From Pseudisothecium myosuroides (Eukaryota; Streptophyta; Bryopsida; Hypnales; Lembophyllaceae), in assembly GCA_951799445.1 (NCBI GenBank), contig OX637288.1, forward strand, positions 7,380,501 through 7,444,500: a stretch of 64,000 nucleotides of DNA, read 5' to 3'. A program made the position numbers and the translations under genes. The notes below the pieces were generated by a model. That model had not been told where the DNA came from. It made no database searches and saw nothing but the letters and a program-made list of their open reading frames with translations. Positions 13,027 through 23,437 of this stretch are shown one piece after another (position 1 is the first letter of the stretch; every line of letters starts with the position of its first letter).

Positions 13027-14043
13027 CTCAAGGTGGGTGTCTGTGAAACCACTACTTTTTGTTTTTGTGCATAGTTATTACTATTAGATTGGTCAAAGTT
13101 TCATATTTTCTTCTTGGCAAGTGAAAGTAGAGGTTCCAATGCACCAAAAAAATGCGACATTTGGATATTGTTTATAAAAGTTATGAAGGATCAAAGTTTT
13201 TTTGGATAAGGTGGAAGCATCCATTCCTGTCTGTGTACCTACTAATTCACTATAGAATTCCCTTAAAGTCTCCCAAAAGAACCTTGAAACTATACCCATG
13301 CTTAATTGTGGATTGAAAGATTATAATGTTTGATCATGGAGGGTGTTAACACTAAGAATTCTTTCAATCTTTTTTTCACATGTCAAATCTAAAAAGTTGG
13401 TCACCAAAAAAATATGAGGTTAGAGGGCCTAACATGCATAACCCCAATCAATTTATGGCTTCTCAAAATCTACTCTACAATTTTTTTCAATGAATTTCTA
13501 ATGTGATTTTTTCTCCAAGATCTAGTGTATTTGAGGCTCATTTTCAAGAGCCCTCAATACTACGGAAAGTCAAGATTGCAATGGGTACCCTTGCACAAAA
13601 TCTTGAGTAGAAAAATCATAAAACATCATTTTCAAAATCGGACTTTTGAAGCTAAAGCTAGACTTCAAAAAGAATTTTACAAAAATATAAACTACTAAAA
13701 ATAGCAACTTGCTTGAATTTGGTGCCTCGGGGTTAAACGCACGGGAAAGGCCGGTGCTTCCACCTTACTTAAGGTAGGTATCCCAAATGCGCCACTGACC
13801 TTAAAGCGCCATCTTCAAGGTGAGTACATCTCCAAAATCAGTTATGTACCTCTGTGAAAGAAACACTTTTAGAACCAAACTTTGTTCCTTTATAACTTTT
13901 GCATACAATATCCAAATGTCGCGTTCTTTGGTGCGTTCGAACCTCTGTTCCCTTGCCAACAAGAATATATAAGAATTTGAACAGTCTAATAGTAGTAATT
14001 AGGCACAGTAGCAATTAGTGACGGTTTTGGGATACTACCTTAG
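13027..14043. mobile_element. Element with about 160-bp long terminal inverted repeats
   Basis: Sequence from about 13027 to 13200 is the imperfect reverse complement of about 13880 to 14043. Shared blocks include AAGGTRG at the tips, TTACTACTATTAGA, TTGGCAAG and GCGACATTTGGATATTG. This gives a 1.0-kb unit with long inverted ends, as in foldback or MULE-type MITEs. No transposase is present. The interior (about 13340-13735) is related, in inverse orientation, to the repeat at 35875-36509. The right-end motif recurs at about 59500-59745. The right tip lies about 210 bp upstream of the RAB5IF-like start codon, so it may supply promoter sequence. Confidence 0.65.
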
Positions 14044-14254
14044 ATGTACTAAAATCGTTTCTTCAACATATCGGAGTATGTTAGAAGGCGAGAGACTCGG
14101 CCATCCTTGCCTTCTTCCCGGCCTTTTTGTACTTGGCCGACGAGCTTGAAGTTTTAGGGTTTCGTTTTTCTCATCGCCACTCCGGCGATCCATGCTCTCT
14201 CCCTCAGAGTCAGCAATTTTGCTCCCGTAGAGACCACCCGTCGAGGGAGCCACG

Positions 14255-14608
14255 ATGGGATCCTCGGATCTCCAAGTCTCCGACGGCGCCTCGTTGTGGT
14301 CGAAGCTGCGCGAGCAGGACGCCTCCTGGGACCGCGACCAGCTGGGCGACGTCTTGCACTGGCTCCGCCAAGCGTTCGCGCTCGTCTTCGGCGTCTTCTT
14401 CGGCTTGATGCCCTTGACGGGCTTACTCCCGATCGTCTCGTTCTTGGTGTTGTCCTCCGGGGCGATGTACGGCGTGTACGCAGTTTACTTGAACCAGAAC
14501 GCGGAGGATTTCGGAGGGGATGGCGCGCTGCTGCAAGAGGGGTTGTTCGCGTCGGTGACGCTCTTTTTGCTGGCGTGGACGTTGGTGTACAGTCTGGTGT
14601 ATTTCTGA
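14255..14608 (+). CDS. RAB5IF/OPTI-like small membrane protein (Rab5-interacting family)
   Basis: This is an intronless 117-aa protein. The family signature is clear: an acidic N-terminal segment, then GDVLHWLRQAFALVFGVFFG, a PLTG turn (residues 53-56) and a C-terminal EGLFASVTLFLLAWTLVYS segment. Three hydrophobic helices lie at about residues 39-56, 58-77 and 97-115, with a short acidic loop (QNAEDFGGDG, 81-90) between the second and third. Animal RAB5IF (C20orf24, OPTI) is an ER membrane protein linked to multipass membrane-protein insertion and to respiratory-chain assembly; plant homologues are annotated as Rab5-interacting family proteins. Length matches the family. The start ATG follows a GC-rich leader and is the first in frame. 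The gene's last codons are copied downstream as the first unit of a degenerate tandem array, and a long-TIR element ends about 210 bp upstream. Confidence 0.85.
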   Translation: MGSSDLQVSDGASLWSKLREQDASWDRDQLGDVLHWLRQAFALVFGVFFGLMPLTGLLPIVSFLVLSSGAMYGVYAVYLNQNAEDFGGDGALLQEGLFASVTLFLLAWTLVYSLVYF

Positions 14609-15795
14609 ATGAATCGCGATGATTCTCTCGCTGTACACAAGAGTTTACTACTTCTAGAGTTGAATTCTAGGGCTGAATTATGTCGTGATCTGATTAATTT
14701 GTAGATTTTAGTTAGGGTTTCTGATGGGGCGAGCATTTTTATTGCGAGCTTTTTGGCAGTTGTTTTCTATTCGATTCGGTATTTCGAAGGTAGGAGGATG
14801 CGACTACTGCGAGTGATCGGAATATCTGCTAGGTTCTTGTTGACCACCATTAAAATCATTTTATTGCCAAGGGTTTAGAACCGTTTACACAGACAGTCTG
14901 CTTGTCCTTTACTGGCGTTTATCACTTTGGTGTTTAATACAAAATCCCTCTGTTTTTCTGGACACAAGATCGATCTACTAGGGCTGAATTGAACTTTAAT
15001 CGGTTTTCAGATGTTAGGTTAGATTCCGGGGCGAGCTTCTTAGAGTCTTTTTTCTATTGATTCGGTTATTCTGGATGAGACTACTGGGAGTGATCAGAAT
15101 GTCGTGGAGGTTGTTTATCATTGAAACTATTCTATCGTTACGGGTCACAGAGCCTTTTACTGACACAATCTGTTTGTCCATGATTCTTTTTTCTGGCTTG
15201 GACTGGTGTAGAGGCCTGTTCGTTTCTGAGTCGCGATTCGCTGTGTACACAAGAGTTTACTACTAGGGCTGAATTATTTTGTAATCTGAAAAATTGTAGA
15301 TTTTAGAGCTTTTTTGGAGTTGTTTTCCATGTGATTCGGTTTTTCCAAGTTGGAAGTGACCAGGATGCCTTCTGCAAGGATCTTGTTGACTGTTGAATCC
15401 GTTTTATTGGCAAAAGTCACAGAGCCTTTTACAGACACAATTTGATTGTCCACGATTCTCTATTACTGGAAGGACTTTGGTGTACAGAGTTGTTCCTTTT
15501 AGAATTCCTCTGCTTCGCTGGACACAATATTTTCTTACTAGGGTTGAATTGAAAATTTTGTGGCGGTTTTAGATGTTAGGGTAGATTCTGGGGCGAGCAT
15601 TTTTCATTGCGAGCTTCTGAGAGTTGTCTTCTATTGATTCAGGTATTCCGAAGGTAGGAGGATGACACTACTGGGTGTGAACATCTGTCATAGCTGTACT
15701 GTGATGCTTGCAAAGATCTTCAAAACATTATATTGCTAAAGGTCAAAGAGTCTTCTACGAAGATGCAGTCTGATTGTCTATGATTCTAGTTTGTT
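14550..15795. repeat. Degenerate tandem array of about 290-bp units starting in the 3' end of the RAB5IF-like gene
   Basis: Recurring landmarks come in the same order: (a) CTTTGGTGTAC-like at about 14580, 14926, 15202 and 15476; (b) ACACAAGA-like then CTAGGGCTGAATT-like; (c) TGATTCGGTAT-like at about 14771, 15055, 15330 and 15633; (d) ACAGACA-CTG-TTGTCC-like. Spacing is about 345, 275 and 275 bp for (a) and about 285, 275 and 303 bp for (c). The first unit includes the last about 20 codons and the stop of the gene. Later units have lost coding potential. Confidence 0.65.
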
Positions 15796-18487
15796 TCTGT
15801 GAAGCTTGAGAGTTGATATGCTGAGGGAGCATTCTCACGTGTCGTTCAGGTGAGGATCCGGTTGGAGATTAGATCAATCTGGTAAAGAAAGGGATGTTTG
15901 TGTTGCTCTCTTTGTGCAAAGATATGCTTGCTTTCCTATTCTGCCTTTTAATTGAGCTGTTTCTGAAGACTGTTCATGAAGAGTCAAATGACTACGGGTA
16001 TTACTTCAATAGTAGTGTATCGTGATAGCTGTACTTACAAGGGCATTTACACTCGATGAATGCATAAATCCGGTTGTTTTGGGAAAGAAGTGAGCTCCCT
16101 GAATTTGTCGTCTACTAGCACCCTCAGGACTTGCACATTTTGGAGATCTTTGCAAGTCATGCCTCTGCCTGGAGGCTACAAAATTGGACCTAGACCTTAC
16201 TAGAAATGTGTGAATTTTGAGTGCTTTCTTCCATCAGTAGTGTCCAGGTCTCTCAGCTCTATTTCCACAGTATATCATGAAAACAAAAGAGATGTCATTG
16301 AGTCTAAACTTTGGCATGGACTTAATCCCTTTAATGCCTCAATCCTTTTTTTGAAATTTTGCATATTTTTGTCAATTATCTTTATACAGTTACATTATTT
16401 ACTGCAATTTCATGAAATTGGTCATAAAGGAAGGTTATTTTCTTAAGATTCAAGCATTACATTAGATGAATGAGAGGTTAGTTGGACAAAATAATGTCTT
16501 GAAGTCCTTTATTCATCATCTATAATATGGATGTCAGAGCGCTCAAGGATTGAAACACAAAATCAATGGTAAAATGAACGAGCCTTCAACAAACTCGTTG
16601 AATTCTAAACTCCAATCTTAATATCTTGCACAAGTAAAAGAGGTTTTTGTAAATAATGGTGAATTTGGGTTTCAATGAGTTCATTGAAACTATTAGTAAA
16701 CTTTAGTCCTTAAAGGCCTACGGGGAACAATAAATACGGTGCCATATTGGACTCCTAGAATATAAATTATGTACTAAAATATGACAATTCATATACCATT
16801 GGGTCGAATAATTCAACAATTAGAACCTTTAGTCCCTTGGATGTCATATTATCATTTAAACCTTATTATACTCAAATACACCACCATACATATAACCATT
16901 TTATAGCTTCTGAGACTTATAGAAAGTACAATAATCATCCAAATTGGGAGTGCTATGGATCATTGGATCTGGCTCTACATGAAAAGAAACTTTTATTTCT
17001 TGTGTATACCTCAATCTATACACCTTCTATACGCAAAAAACACCCACCATACTATCTTTAAAATTGGGCTTCCATAATATATGGGTTTATGCTAATGCTT
17101 ATGTCCTAAATGAATTTATAAATTCACACTATAAGGGAGGTCATTGAATTTTGGCAACAATTGAAATGTATACTTAAAAGAATAAATTCAAAAAAGAAAG
17201 TAGACAAAGTAGCAAAGCTTGAAGATTTGTAGATCTTTAAAATTTGTAAAGTTTAAAGATTTGTGAATAGTTGTATAATTTCTTGATTTCATTAATACAA
17301 CAGTGCCTTTTGCCATTGCCATAGCATAATAAAATTAAAGTAAAAATAAATTTTTGATTCATAAAATTCAATAACTTTCACACTGTAGGTCCAAATGCCA
17401 CAAAACAAAACCTATGCACCCCTCCTCACCGAGGGCTTTCCAACAATACCATGAACACAACCAAGGGACTCAATGTCTAAAAGATCTCACCATAACAAAC
17501 AAAACAAAACAGACTAACTTAAGGTATAAAAGGTATGGATTTTTGAAAAAAGCAAAATTACAATGCATTTTGACAGCAACACTCACATCCAACTCACATC
17601 AAGGTGAGGTGGCATTAATACGCATTCTTAGAAGGGTTGCACATCTCAAAACGGCATTTTTCAAACACTTTCCTTGAAAGCCAAGGAGAAGTCGTATCTA
17701 ATCCGTATCTTCATATTGAAACGTCCAAGATGAACCCGACGTCCTTAGAGCAAGAGCAGCTTTAGCACACCGCTTACACCGCTACAGCAAGCTGCATGAA
17801 ATATATTCTTAATTTCCCAACCCCGAGGCAGATTATGGGTGATAATTTGACCTCCTTAACACCTCATAATACCGACCAAAAGCGGATATAGCAACCAAAG
17901 ATAAATACTAGAGAAAGCGCCAAGCAGAGCTGATCCGACAACCAAAAGCTAGTGTAAATTGCTTAAGAGACCAAATCAGCACAGCTTCCACAAGAATAGC
18001 TACCTGCATCACCACCACCACCAGATGCAAACCTAAATTTAGGTGATCAGTATGAATACACTAAGGAAATGAATAGGAATAGTATCTGCAAATTAACATC
18101 GCCTTAAAACTATCAAATGAGGAGTTGCATTCCAACATGGCTCCCACTTCAAAGATGCCACCGGTTTCAGTGGTACCCTGTCCCTCAGGGCAGGGTCATT
18201 CTGGAAGTGCTATACAAAGTACAGAGCTTGAGTCTCTCTGAGCCAGAGCAATTCATAACTCAGGAAAAGAGTCTAAGCTTGCAACTGTACTCAAGCTCAA
18301 TGGCTTGATATCTTCAATCCCTCTCAGCGGATGAAGTGATGTCTGCCATCACACTCAAGGCAGTTGTACACACCGCATACGGCGGTGGATCACAATTTGG
18401 GGCTTACTGCCATGCGAGCGCAGCATTCGGCGAAGCCTGTTGAGAGAATACACTTTGTTCACAGTGATGTCACTATTATCTAATACA
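15796..18487. other. Intergenic DNA; the right part is probably the 3' UTR of the TBC gene
   Basis: No gene is recognised between 15.8 and 17.7 kb. An 87-codon ORF at 17414-17677 has no family features. From about 17.7 kb the composition becomes gene-like. Because it directly follows the TBC stop codon on the minus strand, it is probably its 3' UTR, but no cleavage site was fixed. Confidence 0.35.
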
Positions 18488-21419
18488 CTACTTGTGGGGA
18501 GTCTTCTCTGGGCTTGCTTGCGGTTTCTTCATACGCTCGTACTCGAGACGGAGTTCCTCCAGCCTCTTGGAAACCTGGAAGAAGAATGTGGGTAAACAGA
18601 ATGCAACTCAAAGATGTGGGTGGACACAGCAATCTGACTGACCAAAGAGTAGATGTAAGTGTATATATTGTTACAAAACTGTAGGATAAACACAGGGTCA
18701 CAACGGGCAAAGAATCACAGGACCAAAACGAGAAGACTGAAAGACAGGTCGATAATCAACCTTGATATTGTAAGCTAGTGGCAGAAGGACATCTGGCTGC
18801 AAGGCATCTTCTGGAAAATTGCGAAGAGCATGGACTAGCTTTTCAAAAGGCAACTTGACCTGCCAATCAATTCAGATTGTAAGTAATCGTAAAGATCAAG
18901 GTTTAGAACGGTCCAGTAAAGCGCAAGACGCAGAATTCACAGGTGGAATCATGGGTTTCGTTATGCACAACGGAAGACAAACATTCTCGGGAGCACTTGA
19001 TTTACTCCAAAACCAAAACACAGGCAACGGGTATGAATAAAACAAAATACATTAGACAATCGCAATGTGACGATCTAGCCAAATACAGAACTGTGTACTT
19101 ACTAGATCGTCCTGGCAGTATTTGAGAAGAGCAAGCCCAAGTCTGAAAACAATCTTCACTCCCTGCAATCGAACTCATATTAATTTCCCAACACCACTGA
19201 AAAGGAGAATAATTCTCAAGGCAATTCAAGAGACAAAAACAGGAGGTACAACGAGGACATATCCAAAAGGACACAAAGATCCAAAATGGTTTCCATATCT
19301 ATGCAGATTAGCAACACGCCAGAATCATCAAAACTACAGGCAACTATCCGTGACAAAGAGAAGTGTTCTAACATACGTAGTACAGTAAAGCAGGAATATC
19401 TCCATCAGCAAAATGTTTCATTCAACCTGCTCAGAAATTCCCCTGTGCGAGCACTCCTGTTGATGGTATTCAATACCTACCTCTAGATGAATTAAACAGC
19501 TGATGTCATGAATCCAATTAAAAGTGGACACAGCAGCTAAACAGGAGAGGAATGAGAAAAACCTCGTGCAGGAACACATCCCATATTCGCAGGGCCAGCG
19601 AGAAGGGGAAGGAGTAAGAAAAGACGGTGATGAACCACTGACTCGCATACATGCTTGGATTGATCATTTCCTTTTCAAAATGCGCTCCAACTTTTGGCAC
19701 AAGCTCTTTAACCAACCTCTCAAATTGAAAGAGATATTGCTGAACCAGTGGGAGACCAACCTGTGAAAGGAGAATAACATGATATAAACACCCGTACTTT
19801 CAGGTGGAACATACTCCATCAGGAACTTAAATATGGATTAAAATTTCCTGCTTTGAATCCTTTAGGGGAACAGCAACATGGCTATGTAGAAAGTAATAGC
19901 ACCCATGATAGATGGCCTTACCAAGTAAAGACCTTCCATGGGTGCGTGGACAGCACCTTTCAGCAGGGCAACTAGTAGCCAAAACGCATCTTCCTCACTC
20001 ATGTAAAGCAAAAGCAAACCTGCTAAGAACCCCATCCCCTGCATACAGATGAAGCTGTGAGAGGATATCCTGAAGCTCCTGCAAGTATAATTCAAGCTCA
20101 GAAGCATGATGGGAAACACTGAAACGAAAGAATTTGAAGTTTCATTACAGGCACCTGCACATAGCCCACTTCTCGGTCATAAACCGAGTAAGCCTTGAGG
20201 ACGTTGTACAGAGCCCGTTGACCGGGTCCATGTCTCTGCTGAAAAAATACGTGAGATGGGAAGGTTCGCGAGATGTCTCTTATTATGTCTAGTTCTGCTG
20301 CAGATGTTTCGTAAAGCACCAATTGCTGCAAATCCAAGAGACGATTGTGAGCAAGAATGTTTTTGTTATAAGACGTCGCCTTCAGCTGCGCTTCCTACCA
20401 ACACTCCAGTGAACTTCAACATAAGATGCAAATTACAACGCTCAGTCCATGTAAAGGTCCTTGTCCATTGACGTCAACAAATCTGCAACATGAACTGAAG
20501 CACAACGTTGCAGTGAACAGCAGAAATTCGGTCAGATGGTGAACCTCATAAATCCCTTGATTCATAAGCAGCAGATCTCGACTGCCCGAGATCAGTTGCC
20601 AGACAAGTCCCCGTAGACAGTCAGGAATGCCTTTGCGCACTCGGCGTTTCACGACCTGCGGTTTCCTGCGCACATAGTGCTTCCAATCTGTGCCTCCAAC
20701 TCCGATCATCTTGCGCCATTTGCGCAACCTCCGCTCCTCCCTGCGTATCACAAGCACGGGATCAAATCTCAGGGAAAGCTCACTCCGAACAGGTTTGAAA
20801 ATCCCCCACATGAAAAAAAACATGAGACAGGTAGAGGATTCTAAAACCGTTAGGGACCTGATACGGTCTCCTATGTAGACCCACAGCTTCACATCTATTC
20901 ATACACTTGGGTATGAGCATGACTAGCCTGAAAGTCTATGGCCACTCATCTTTGAATAAATATGGTGATATCTACAGTCACTCATAGTGGTCTACAATCT
21001 CATACTTGAACGATCGCATAAGAAATACATACTTAGTGATAAAAATTCGATCTCAACAAACCGGGGTGGGGGTGTTGAACACAACGTGATCTCTCCAAAA
21101 CTCTATACTGTTCACCCCAAAATCACACTCCTACATGTGGCAAAATGCTTGAAGTGACCCAAATAGTATCCTACACCTTAATTGACGAACTCAATTATAA
21201 TTCTCTTAAATTCCTTATAATTCTCAGAAGCGGAACAAACCTTTCCCGGTCACTTTGAGGTCGACCCTTGGAGGGAGCAGAAGCTGGAGATGTCGGGGTC
21301 GACTTCACGAAACCATATCTGTCAACGGGGCGTAGCGGCGGAACAGGACCTGGTTTGAATTCTAATTCATCGGCCTCCGTTTGCCGCCTCTCGCCATCAG
21401 TAGAACTATTAATCGTCAT
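18488..21419 (-). CDS. TBC-domain Rab GTPase-activating protein
   Basis: Eight coding exons on the minus strand assemble in phase to 368 aa: 21241-21419, 20545-20740, 20325-20155, 20038-19922, 19760-19563, 19162-19103, 18859-18761 and 18574-18488. All introns have GT and AG ends. The N terminus carries the plant motif PLRPVDRYGFVK (about residues 29-40). The TBC domain runs from about residue 85 to 330. It shows KGIPDCLRGLVW, the catalytic IIRDISRTFPSH with Arg about 145, and YVQG with the Gln finger at about 182, followed by GMGFLAGLLLLYMSEEDAFW and WFITVFSYSFP. Both catalytic fingers are present, so GAP activity toward a Rab/Ypt GTPase is expected; the Rab partner cannot be read. It most resembles plant EVI5/TBC1D10-type 'gyp1p superfamily' proteins of similar length. 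The start is the first ATG of the exon, but an overlapping upstream ORF is predicted. It ends in a short basic KKPQ..KTPHK tail. Confidence 0.88.
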
Positions 21420-22480
21420 CTCGGCTGCCTCCCATCAACCGGATGAGCTCAACATACTGCCGTGCCAAAACCATCGTCAGTATTCTCGTCTCCTTGTAGC
21501 ATCGACATAACGCATCATACTACACTGCTTTTCATGCTCTGTAAACAGTGACTCCCAGGTCAAACAAGGAATGTCATATTCCCAAAATTTAACAAAATAG
21601 AGCATCTGCTTAGTTGCAGTCTTTTAGTTGTAGCTACTTGAGGAGATGAACTCTTCAACCTGAGGCTGGGCAAAACGAACTTAACTTATGGACGAAGATT
21701 TCACTACTATCACGACTTTGGCGAATCCAGTCATGCGATGACCATGACAAACCACCAAAGTCCGCATCAAAAACACAACTTACTCAATCAACTCCACCGT
21801 TCCAATCATAGCAAGAAACGTGCACGCAAGTTTCCACAACAAATGCTCTTTCCGCATCATACTCGGATCACAATGCTTCCATTGCATATGCATTCCCTCG
21901 TCCATGTGGAAACTCCGCGATTCACTTCAAGCCAAAAATAGGCTTACGATACCTCCCACGAAATTCTAGGGTTTCAATAGTCCAACCCCCGAGACTCACA
22001 ACACGCAACTCTCTGGACTTACCCCAAGCAAAGCAACAGACTCTAGTCTTCTTCTCGCGCTCCCTCTTCCAGAATATCGGCAGCAATGAACTTTCATTCC
22101 CCCATACTTCAAATGGACACAATGTTGACCCAGACTATCCTCCTCCAAAACACGAATTACACCTCAACGAAGGATCCTCAACGTCGCAAATTCTTCAGAT
22201 CAAAACAACAACAGTTTCGATTCACAATATCATACAGCTGGCTCATCCTAAACAAACCGTGCACCAATCTCCTATCCAGCAAAAAACAACGAAATAAAAC
22301 GAAAAATAAAATTAAAAAAAATGTCTCCCGTATACTCACCAAGGCGGCAACAACAAGCCTTCCTCCATAGCCAGAAGAACCAGATCCCGTCACAGCGACC
22401 TCGTCAATCCAACCCTTGTTGAGTACATTCCCTCATGTCAAACCGCACAAAACAAAGGGACCCTAGCCTCGCCGATCGAA
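21420..22480 (-). other. 5' leader of the TBC gene with a predicted leader intron
   Basis: Reading the minus strand, a donor GTGAGTATAC lies at 22339-22330 and an acceptor GGCAG lies just before 21424. They define an intron of about 0.9 kb in the leader, only 5 nt before the ATG. The upstream leader exon (22340 to about 22480) contains an ATG at 22366-22368 that opens a 14-codon ORF. That ORF crosses the splice junction and stops at 21411-21409, overlapping the main start. No coding role is visible in the intron. Confidence 0.45.
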
Positions 22481-22950
22481 GAGGCGACTGACGAAGAGTG
22501 CGCCTGCCGCATCACTCACTACTCACACTACTTGTGGATGGCAGCAAATGCAACGACTACTGAGTTGCGATACTAGTAAGCTTCGTGTTGTTGTTGTTGT
22601 TGCTATTGCCCATGTGCGCAACGGCCCGTGAGTCCCATCCCTGATGTGATGAGATCGTCGAAGCTGCCTGCACGGTTCAGTTGGTTTGCTGCCGCCGAGG
22701 AGAAGACGGCAGTAATTCGGCGAAGGAAACCAGGCTACTGCGACGTTGGGCCCATGCCTTCGACGCAAATTTTGCTATTGCAGTAAGGGGAGGGGATGCA
22801 CGACGGATTGGCAGACGTCGTGATTCCTGCAACAGGGGAAATCCGTCAGGCAGACGATGAGAAGACGGCGGAAAGACGGGGATGGAACTTCCGCTTCTTC
22901 TTCTTCTTCTTCGGTTCGTCCCCAAGGCGCCACGGTCTTAGCCTAAGCCC
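22481..22950. other. GC-richer intergenic DNA between the TBC promoter side and a repeat array
   Basis: It contains a (GTT)n run at about 22583-22601 and a (CTT)n run at about 22890-22912. ORFs on both strands are arginine/serine-rich and lack family features. Probably the TBC promoter region. Confidence 0.35.
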
Positions 22951-23106
22951 GTGTATTTGTACGAAGATGCGTATCTTAGTGGAGTGTACGTACAAATACA
23001 CGTATCTTACAAATACACGTAGGCAAGTACATACGTACAAATACACATATCTTAGTGGAGTGTTGTGTTGTCGAAGATGTGTATCTTCGTAGAGTGTACG
23101 TGACAC
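22951..23106. repeat. Cluster of short direct and inverted repeats
   Basis: The motif CGTACAAATACAC occurs at 22989-23001 and 23034-23046, with a shorter copy at about 23009. Its reverse complement, GTGTATTTGTACG, is at 22951-22963. GAAGATGYGTATCTT plus (G/A)GAGTGTACG occurs twice, about 110 bp apart (22963 and 23073). The block can fold into nested hairpins. Confidence 0.65.
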
Positions 23107-23207
23107 CCGGCAATTTGGTGATTTAAAATAGATTCTTTTAGAGGCACCTTCAACTTCACATGCCACATTCGGCAAGTGTGCGGAGCCCCTCAAATCACCT
23201 TCTACGA

Positions 23208-23437
23208 TTAACCCTTAGAGGACGAAGGGGTGACCCTCAAAATCATCCTTTTGTATTACTGTGTGAATCATTGGCTTAAAAAATTGCAAAAGCGTTCATT
23301 GGAAGTCAAGCAGCTATAAGAAATCTTCCCTTTTCACAACAAATTCCGAGGATGAATCGTTGCATTTTTGTCCTACACAGTTTGATTCCCTCTCATCCAT
23401 CGGCCATACAATGGTTGCATCGACGTTTAAGGGTTAA
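23208..23437. repeat. Possible short TTAA-type element
   Basis: It starts TTAACCCTTAGAGGACGAAG and ends AAGGGTTAA, giving 11-12-bp inverted ends close to those of the TTAA family. It is 230 bp long and non-coding. The interior does not obviously match the longer copies, so it may be a derivative or chance. Confidence 0.4.

Noticed and set aside
12564..13052. ORFs in the GC-rich block
   Set aside because: The block is better explained as a Harbinger-like MITE with inverted ends and TAA duplication.
17414..17677. 87-codon plus-strand ORF
   Set aside because: Lys/Thr-rich, with no domain. It lies in the intergenic DNA beyond the TBC gene's 3' end.
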